Source: Gammaproteobacteria bacterium (GTDB taxonomy: Bacteria; Pseudomonadota; Gammaproteobacteria; SZUA-21). Taken from it: 16,836 bases of DNA. This document shows, piece after piece, positions 8,102 through 16,400 of this stretch (positions are counted from its first letter, which is position 1; every line of letters begins with the position of its first letter). The DNA is taken from positions 1 through 16,836 of the forward strand of contig QIKQ01000181.1 in the NCBI GenBank assembly GCA_003233075.1. The letters run 5' to 3'. A program made the translations under genes and the position numbers. The notes under the pieces were generated by a model. The model saw only the letters and a program-made list of their open reading frames with translations. It did not search any database and was not told the origin of the DNA.

Positions 8102-8144
8102 TATCACGATAACTAAGGTGTCTCTGATTAATTCAGGGACAAAT
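8102..8144. repeat. Degenerate dispersed repeat, copy 2
   Basis: Partner of the block at 4931-4974, sharing TATCACGAT, TAAGG and CTCT in the same order and similar spacing, followed by AATT and CAAA. Here it overlaps an imperfect hairpin in which CTCTGA (8122-8127) pairs with TCAGAG (8148-8153) and the flanks CTAAGG and CCCTAAG partly match. This pattern would fit a miniature element or the end of an insertion sequence. Confidence 0.4.
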
Positions 8145-8287
8145 TTCTCAGAGCTTCCCTAAGTAACATCCTTGCTCCAATTGAAAATCACATCAGATAA
8201 TGACGGAAAACCCTGCCTCTACTCGCTAACTTAATTACAATGGGAAATATTAGTTTTTCGACCGTTTTTAAGTGAAGACTTAAAAAG

Positions 8288-8326
8288 GAGGTTAAAATAG
8301 TAACTTGGAATGACTATTTTAACCTC
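8288..8326 (-). terminator. Perfect 14-bp inverted repeat, possible minus-strand terminator
   Basis: The arm 8288-8301 (GAGGTTAAAATAGT) is repeated exactly inverted at 8313-8326, with an 11-nt loop. On the minus strand the stem is followed within two bases by five Ts, the form of an intrinsic terminator, although the stem is AT-rich. No annotated minus-strand gene lies just upstream of it. It therefore either ends an unseen transcript such as a small RNA, or serves another purpose. A weaker hairpin (GCACT-TTGG-AGTGC, 8336-8349) lies next to it. Confidence 0.4.
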
Positions 8327-8488
8327 AGCGCTAACGCACTTTGGAGTGCAAGTGAGTATCTTATCGACCGCCCCGCCTTTATTGCTAATTTGATATCAAT
8401 TGCCGCCAAACTCTATGCTGAAATATCAAGCAATTTTTGGCTGTGCTCGAAACTGAATGCTAGTTTGCGCTAAGGTTGCTCTAAACTG

Positions 8489-8547
8489 CAACTAGCTAGT
8501 TGTCTAGAGTTTCTAAACCTTGACTAAACTTAGTCCAATTTTATAGC
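8489..8547 (+). promoter_or_regulatory. Candidate promoter of the kinase operon with upstream palindrome
   Basis: TTGACT at 8520-8525 and TATAGC at 8542-8547 with a 16-bp spacer form a plausible but imperfect sigma-70 promoter, leaving a leader of about 125 nt before the TTG start. A perfect 14-bp palindrome, CAACTAGCTAGTTG (8489-8502), is centred near -59 relative to the expected start site, a common position for an activator site. It sits inside a larger imperfect inverted repeat bounded by GGTT and AACC (8474-8519). All of this is pattern reading only. Confidence 0.3.
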
Positions 8548-8680
8548 TATTAGTCGTATTGGAAAAATGAGCTAATTAAATTAAGGTATACAATCCTAAA
8601 TCGTCACAGCATAATAGAATTGCAGACGAGTAGTTTTAACTCTTTAATTTAAATAAAGATAAATTTAAAGACAGATAAAG

Positions 8681-10429
8681 TTGAAACCTATCCCAAATAA
8701 AACAGAGCATGGTCTTGAAGACGAATTGCTACAATTACTTGCAAAGCAAGTTCGTCGTCTGCCTATTCCTATAATCTTATCTGCAGCCATAATTGCAGGG
8801 TTTGCTTCTAATTATGTTCCAACCATTTTTTGGAGTAGCTGGCTAGCACTCGTCTGTATTATCCTACTAGTCCGCGGATATATTTTACAAAAACTTCCAA
8901 ATAATCCTAATCTATCCTCTCGCCAAGCGCTGAAAATCGTTATCTATTTAAATGCTTTGCACGGCATTGCCTACGGGGTCTCAGCTGGATTTTTTTTATA
9001 CCTTCCTGAGTTGGAGCGTTCCATTCAAACGATTTTGTTAATGGGTTTATGCACTGGTGCTGTTTCAACTTCGGCTGGATATCGACCCATTTTTGCTGCC
9101 TACGCGATCCCGGTCGTTTGCTCTCTCAGTTTAATGTGGTCACTTAGCTCAATAGGCAAAGGAGTACAAGTACCGGAAATATTTGCCTCACTGTTTATAC
9201 TTTTGTATGGCCTCGTATTACTAGGTCTTGCTAAAGACGCTTTTAGACTCTTTAAAGACTCATTCGAAATACGCCTACAACAAATTGAATTAAATAATAA
9301 GCTAAAAGACGCATTAGAACTTGCAGAATCTGCCAACCGATCAAAAACTCGTTTTCTTGCATCTGCCAGTCATGATTTGCGACAACCCATTCATACATTG
9401 TCATTATTTGGAGCTGCCCTAGACACACAACCCTTGAATGCTAAGAGCCGTGAAATAATTCAATTCATGAATACCGCTATTCAAGCACTTGCGACCCAAC
9501 TTAATTCTCTTCTCGATATATCGAAACTGGATGCGAATATTATCGAGGTAAACTCATCTCCAGTCGACGTGAGAGATTTACTAAGACGCATCAGTCAGGA
9601 AATGCGCACATTGGCCACGGCGAAAAACTTAAAGTATGAACTTAATTGCACAAAAAAATATATTGCATATACCGATGAATTATTATTGGAGCGAATATTT
9701 AGAAATCTTATTTCTAACGCAATCAAATACACCGAATCAGGTGAAATACTTATCCAAGTTAAATCACAGAACGATAAGTTGCTAATTGAAATTAGTGACA
9801 GTGGCTGTGGAATAGATATTGCCGAGCACTCTCGAATCTACGAAGAGTTTTACCAAATTTCCAATCCAGAACGTGACCGCAGCAAGGGGCTTGGTTTGGG
9901 GCTTTCAATTGTTAAACGTCTAAGCAAAATGCTGGATATTGAATTATCTCTCGATTCTAAACTAAATAATGGAACTACATTTGGTTTATTAATACCACTT
10001 CTGGTTGCAGATTCAAGCAGCCAAACAAAAGAATTATTAAACAATTCAGCTTGGGAAGCTTATACCGTGCTTGTTGTAGATGATGAAGCCTCTGTACGAG
10101 AAGGCATGAAGGCACTTCTTGATAGCTTAGGTTGTAAAACTTTACTTGCAGAGAGCACTGAAACTGCGCTTGAACTTTCAAAAAAAACAGTGCCCGATAT
10201 AGTATTGGCTGATTTTAGATTACGAGGAAACGAAACAGGCATCCAAACAATCAAGGCACTGAGAAATACTATTTCTAATTTACCCGCTGTATTAATTAGC
10301 GGTGATACAGCACCCGATCGTCTTCTTGAAGCTAAAGAGGCTGGAATCTCTCTTCTACACAAACCTGTTATGGCAAATGATTTGAAAAACTCGATCGCGG
10401 AGGCTTGTCATAATTACCAGGAGAAATAA
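8681..10429 (+). CDS. Membrane hybrid sensor histidine kinase with C-terminal receiver
   Basis: A 582-aa hybrid histidine kinase. About six hydrophobic helices span residues 30-185 with very short loops, so the sensor is probably within the membrane. A helical linker (186-222) leads to the HisKA domain, with phospho-accepting H231 in the HDLRQP box. The ATPase domain follows, with N342/N346, the G1 box DSGCGI (373-378) and the G2 box GLGLGL (403-408). The receiver domain (460-575) has the acidic pair D467/D468, phosphoacceptor D511, S540 and K561. All key residues are present. No DNA-binding output or separate response regulator is seen in the window. The start is TTG at 8681; an in-frame TAA at 8666 rules out starts further upstream, and the ribosome site is weak. 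The gene ends 2 bp before the giant enzyme gene, so the two are surely co-transcribed. Confidence 0.93.
   Translation: MKPIPNKTEHGLEDELLQLLAKQVRRLPIPIILSAAIIAGFASNYVPTIFWSSWLALVCIILLVRGYILQKLPNNPNLSSRQALKIVIYLNALHGIAYGVSAGFFLYLPELERSIQTILLMGLCTGAVSTSAGYRPIFAAYAIPVVCSLSLMWSLSSIGKGVQVPEIFASLFILLYGLVLLGLAKDAFRLFKDSFEIRLQQIELNNKLKDALELAESANRSKTRFLASASHDLRQPIHTLSLFGAALDTQPLNAKSREIIQFMNTAIQALATQLNSLLDISKLDANIIEVNSSPVDVRDLLRRISQEMRTLATAKNLKYELNCTKKYIAYTDELLLERIFRNLISNAIKYTESGEILIQVKSQNDKLLIEISDSGCGIDIAEHSRIYEEFYQISNPERDRSKGLGLGLSIVKRLSKMLDIELSLDSKLNNGTTFGLLIPLLVADSSSQTKELLNNSAWEAYTVLVVDDEASVREGMKALLDSLGCKTLLAESTETALELSKKTVPDIVLADFRLRGNETGIQTIKALRNTISNLPAVLISGDTAPDRLLEAKEAGISLLHKPVMANDLKNSIAEACHNYQEK
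10419..10424 (+). promoter_or_regulatory. Strong ribosome binding site of the multi-enzyme gene
   Basis: AGGAGA lies inside the last codons of the kinase gene, seven bases before the ATG at 10432. It fixes the start of the 2090-aa protein and is much stronger than the site of the kinase itself. The enzyme is therefore probably made in excess of the sensor from the same mRNA. Confidence 0.75.
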
Positions 10430-10431
10430 TT

Positions 10432-13400
10432 ATGAATAAAAATAATGTACCTAACGAGGGTAAAAAACCAATTTCTCAGGGATTTGAAAAACTAGTTTAC
10501 GAAAAAGAACTTAAAAATAAAACAAACTTAGCGAATGAAACCGATTACGATGTCCTCATTATAGGCAGTGGTTACGGCGGCTCTATTGCAGCAGCAGAGC
10601 TAAGTGCTTGCAAAGAAAATGGGCGAGATCTTAAAGTTTGTGTATTAGAGAGAGGTAAGGAATATTTACCTGGCCATTTTCCTACCGATTTTTCAGATGC
10701 AGCTAAACATGTTCGTTTTAACATTCGTAACTCTGATAAATCTGAAGCGAAAGGTAGTCATGACGCCTTGTTTGATTTTCGTATTAACTCAGACATGTCC
10801 GTCCTACTCGGCAACGGCCTTGGTGGTGGCTCTCTAATTAACGCCGGGGTAATGGAGCAACCAGTCGCGGCTAGATTTAATGAAAATTGGCCAAGAGATC
10901 TTCAAAATAGAGAATCTCTCGATAAATATTATGATGAAGCTAAATTATTATTGGGCGCAGCTAACAAAAATACAGATTCATCAGACAATGAAACCTCAAA
11001 TAACACCATTCAAGATCACAGCAAGCCAGTCCCCGACAAATACAACGCACTTAAAAAAATAGCCGAAAAAAACACATTTCGTGATGCCGCTATAACCGTC
11101 GCAATGCAAAATAAAGTCACCTGCAGTGGCGTCGAACTTAAAGCCTGTAATTTTTGTGGCGATTGCACCACCGGCTGCAATTTTGAGGCTAAAGAATCCC
11201 TCGATACCAACTTACTGGATTTAGCACAGCTCCGCGGTGCGAGTTTAGTCACGGGAGCAACCGTACTTTGGCTTAAACAGGATCTTCACCTAAAAAATAA
11301 CGTTGCTGAGAGTGAAAAGCGTTGGAAAGTGAGTGTTACATACACTGATAAATTACTTCGAAAACGTCAAGGCAACGCTATAGAAATAACCGCAAAACGT
11401 GTCATATTAGCGGCAGGCAGCTTAGGCTCAACTGAAATACTAAAAAGATCAGAAACTGAAGAACTTCAGTTCTCACACGAACTAGGCGAGCACTTTTCCG
11501 GCAATGGCGACATGATGGCATCAGTTTATGGCCAAAAGCAAAAAGTAAATGCCTTTGCGGATCGATCAGTAAACCCAGCCGATCGGACAGTAGGGCCCAC
11601 CATCACTGGTATTATTGAAGCTGGAGTTGACCCCACAGGCCAGCCCTTTATAATTCAAGAATTAGCGGTACCCAATATTCTCAAGCAAGCTTTTGAGGAA
11701 GTACTGACCACGACAAAAACTCTCAATCGCTTAACCAAAAGCGATAATAGCTGGCATAAAAAAGGTCCTGTTAGAAATGATCCATGGGCAGTTAACCAGG
11801 ATACAATTAATCGAACCTCGCTACTGGCTATATTTGGTGACGATGGTTCTGGGGGTAGCCTCTGTTTAGAGGGCAAGAAAAAAGATATTAATGGCAATGG
11901 CTCACTCAATGTCAAATGGGATAATATTAAAAATAACCCTTTATTTGAAGAGCAGATGAGCACTATTGAAAAAATGTCTAGCCGCCGGGCAATTAAAGGC
12001 ACTCTGATACCAAATCCGCTTTGGAAATTTTTACCTCCGGGTACGGACTTTTTAGCAGAAAGCACCTTACGCGGGCCTCTGCTAACAGTGCATCCTCTTG
12101 GCGGTTGCGTAATGGCGGACGACATCGATTCCGGAGTTACTGATAATATCGGTCGCGTTTACAAGCCGAACAGTAAAAAAGAGCTACACCACGAAGGTTT
12201 AGTTGTATTAGATGGTTCTATAATTCCAACCGCACTCGCCACGAATCCTGCATTAACTATTACTGCTGTGTCGCTCCGAGCAGTCAGAAAACTGATTGGA
12301 GTATGGGGATACCAGCAAGAAAACACTCCGACCAAGCACCGCAATAAAAATCGTAAAATTTTTCGTGACGTCATGGACGACTATAATCATAGTAATACAC
12401 CTACACCAGCTAGGGTCAGAACCTCCACTCAAGTTCTACTAATTGAGCGTCTCGGCAGTAAAACCACTCTGAAAAATGAAGATTACTACATTGAAATCAC
12501 GATGCGCAGCCTACCCGTCGATATACTTAAGCTTGCTCAAAGTGGCGAAAAAACGATTTATATTGATGGCCAACAAGATCATAAAGGTTGCGATAGTCGC
12601 TTACGTATTTTTGACTATCAACAATGGCAATTGCTTACCAAAGGTTATACGGATGACGATGAAACAGATAATCTAAATAAGGCTGCCGCCGAGGCAAAAC
12701 TTGGCTTTATTTCTGAAGCAGAACTAGATTGCGAGCTCGAAAAAATTGCCCTATACAGCGCAGCAATATCAGGTAAATTAGATATTTTTGGCCGCGATCG
12801 TTCAGATTTTATTCGACGAAGATTGCGTGGTGGTTTCGCCTGGTTAGTCAATCGAGGATTACGAGACATTAAACAAGCCTGGGATAAAAGTAAAGAAACA
12901 AAGAAAAAATTAAACGGCTGGCAAAGGTTAAAAAATCTTTGGGCTCTTTCATCTAAGGCGGGAGAAATCCGTACACTTTGTTATGACTTCGATATTAATC
13001 TAGATGAAAATAATCTTGATGATGTTAACAATCCCAACTTTAGGGAAATAGCAAAAATAATAAATGAAAAGGGAAAACTAAAAGGCATTAAACGCTTAAC
13101 TTATTGTCGAAGGGGAAACCCCTGGCGTCAACTAATGGAAATTAAATTCGATGCTTTTTTGAAACATGGTTTTCTCAATCTAAAAAAGGAACCTGCCACG
13201 CTTAAACTCGATACTCGTTTCCTTGCACAACAAGGCGTGCCATTAATGAAAATTGTCCAGCAACAAGACCAAGCATCGGCCTTGCTTGATTGTATGTCTT
13301 TTATTTTCTATACCCTAAGATTTCTGATTACAACGCATATCTGGAGTTTCAGACAACCCGATGCCTATAAACGTGACGTTGACAGTGACGCGAGTAAAGC

Positions 13401-16400
13401 TCGGCGTCTTCCTGGAGATTTAGACGGAATTGCAGATACTGAACCCAAAACACTTGAAACGGATGAGCCTATTTTCTTTGAAACCAAAAACAACAAAAAA
13501 GTAGCACGTAAAAAGAAGAATAAATTTTCTAAGCAAAGTGAAATCACTGAACAAAAAAATCAGTCAGAAAGAATACAGTCTAAAATTCAATCTATGTACA
13601 TTAAAGGAATGGTTGAACCGACTGTTACTGAGCTTCAAACGGGCACAAGCGAGGATAATCTGCCAGTCAATATTTGCCTAACACGTTATCCCAATCCTGG
13701 TAAACCACCATTGTTAACTATCCATGGTTACAGTGTCGGCGGCACGACTTTTACACATCCGTCAATCACTTCAAATTTAGCGAGATACTTTGCAAAAGAT
13801 TATGATATTTGGATACTTGATTTGCGAACAAGTAGTGGCTTTGAACTAACCCCGCGACACCCTTGGGCCTTCGAAGACATGGCGTTCAAAGACATACCAA
13901 TAGCATTTAAGCATGTTTACAACAAAACTAATCAAAAAATCAATGTATTCGCCCATTGCATGGGCGCCGCAATGCTCAGTATGACAATTCTAAAAAAACC
14001 ATCTGAAGAAGATTATAAGTTAATAAAAGAAAAGTATCAGTCAGAAAGATTAGCCAAAGAGTTTGAAAATTTAAAAAGGCGTGAAGAATTTCCTAACTGG
14101 ATTAATTCTTTAGTTTTGTCTCAAGTCGGGCCGATGATCAATTTTAGTGCTGATAATGTATTTCGGTCTTATGTACTTAATTATCTTGCTTATATATTGC
14201 CAGAGCCTGATTATCAATTCCAAGTTGAAAAAGACCCTTCATTATCTGACCGCTTAATAGACCGTCTATTAAGTACTTTTCCTTATCCTGAAGAAGAATG
14301 GGATTTAGAAAATCCACCTTGGAAACCATCCGCTAAAACTTACTTTACTCGCACTCGACATCGAGTCGATGCACTCTACGGCCGAAATTTTAATTTGAAA
14401 AATGTTAGCAAAAAAGTCTTGGATAGCATTGATGATATATATGGCCCGCTGAACTTCAAAACATTCGCTCAAGCAATACATTTTTCACGTTGGAAAACGG
14501 TAACCACGAAAGCGGGTTATAACGATTTTGTCTCGCGTAAAAACATCTCTGAGCGCTGGCGTTTTAATACCTATAGCATCCATGGCAGAGACAACGCCCT
14601 TGCAGACGTAACAACTGTTAAATTGATACAGCAAGTTCTTGAGGACGCGGGTTGTCATTATGAGTATAAAACTTTCCCTAATTTTGGTCATTTGGATTGT
14701 CTCATTGGTAAAGATACAAGATCCGTATTTAAAGAAGTTAAAATATTTATTGATAAAAATGTTGCACAACCCTTTAACATAGCCGATGCCAAGAAGCCAA
14801 ACACAGAACTCGCCGCTATTAAACCAAGTGTTGGCCCACATATAGGTCGCTGGCAACAAGCTCGCTCACCTGAGCCCGAGCTAGCCATTACCGTTGGCAC
14901 TAGTCCTGGTATGGGCAAGCCAATCTACACTGTTGTTATGCCCGTCAAACAAGAAGACGGAAAATTTATTGAGGTTAATAATGGCGATAATCGTCGCTAT
15001 TTCGATTACGCTAAACTGGGTGATATGGTCAGCGATATTTCCGAGAATATTCTTACGGATGATGAAACTAGAAACCTAAATAAATTTACGATAGAAAAAA
15101 AATTATGGGATGATGATGCCGACGGTGTTTTAATACTTTTCATACATGCTGACTCTAAGATTTTAAACGATCCCACGTTCAGTCGAAGAGGATCAATACA
15201 TGTCCATAGCACTTCCGTACGAAAAATAGACCTTAAGGTGATTAACAGAGATTTTTTTGCGCAAAAAACAAAAACAGAAGATCAAGATGACATGATTATA
15301 CGTATTGACAACGCGATTCGCACAAAGCTTGAAAATCCGGCCGACGAATTAAAATCTTGTTTTGTCAAGCTTCATCCTGATTCACTAAACCGTTCTGACT
15401 CTAAAACCTCACTTTGCTTCGCATTTGCAAGCTGTCAATTCGCATCGGGGTTGTTTGATGCGGACCCTGCTTTTAGGTCCTATCGCCGGCTAAACGAATG
15501 GCTGGAAGATGAGAATTTAAAAGACCCATCGTTGTTACTACTCATTGGCGACCAAGTCTATGTAGACGCAACCGCTGGCGTATTTGATCCGGCTATTATC
15601 GATGACCGTTATCATAAACCTTATCAAAGACTTTATGAAAATAAAGATGTTCAGGAAGTCATGCGTAAGTTACCGACTTATAATATGCTAGATGACCATG
15701 AGATGGATAATAATTGGGAGCCCATTTTCGATAATGTAGAAAATCATAAAATCATGAAGTTAGGGAAAGACGCATTTAGGCATTGGCAACAAATACTCGA
15801 TCCATTTGAAGTGCTAATTGAAAGAAAAGAGAGATCGACTAAACAAAGTCGCGACGATTTTGAACCAAGTTACGCTAAAACAAAAGACGAGCTGTGGTAT
15901 GAATTGACTGAGAATGGTTTTCAATTTTTTATATTAGATAGTCGGACAGAGCGTGCTCGTCGGGTCACTGAGAATACAAAATCTGCATCGTTACTTGGAT
16001 ACGAACAATTTGAGGAGTTAGAAAAATGGTTAGATTCCTTTCCAAATAAGGATACGCCGAAATTTATTGTTTCACCTGCGATGCCTTATCCTCGTACCCA
16101 CACAGTTGCAAATACCGATCATCCTTCTGCCGCTCTACGCTCGGATAGCTGGGATGGTTATCCGGCAAGTCTCGAAAGGCTGGTTAAATATATTGTGAAA
16201 AACAACATTCGCAACGTTATATTTCTTTCCGGTGATTTCCATACATCTTTGCTTAGCGAAATAAATATAAGCGTGCATAATGCTGATGACAGTAAACCAA
16301 TTCACGAACTTGCCATACTATCTATCCATAGTTCAGGTTTATACAGTCCTCTACCATTTGCTAATTCTCGCAAAGAAGATTTGGCACTAAATGAAGAATA

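Larger units (their letters stand above)
8046..8680. other. Repeat-rich gene-free interval between divergent operons
   Basis: These 635 bp separate the minus-strand 205-aa gene from the plus-strand kinase operon. The longest ATG-started frames I found are around 10 codons, so no protein gene is supported. The interval holds a degenerate repeat (8102-8144), an imperfect hairpin (8113-8163), a perfect 14-bp inverted repeat (8288-8326), small palindromes (TTGATATCAA at 8390-8399, CAACTAGCTAGTTG at 8489-8502) and a candidate kinase promoter. An RNA gene is possible but not shown. Confidence 0.6.

Noticed and set aside
8046..8680. CRISPR array or integron attC site in the repeat-rich interval
   Set aside because: The repeats are single inverted pairs without regular direct repeats or spacers, and no motif fits the attC core consensus.
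11655..12125. 156-aa minus-strand frame within the GMC domain
   Set aside because: It lies fully antisense to strongly supported GMC coding sequence including HPLGGC, and its composition is typical of a shadow frame.
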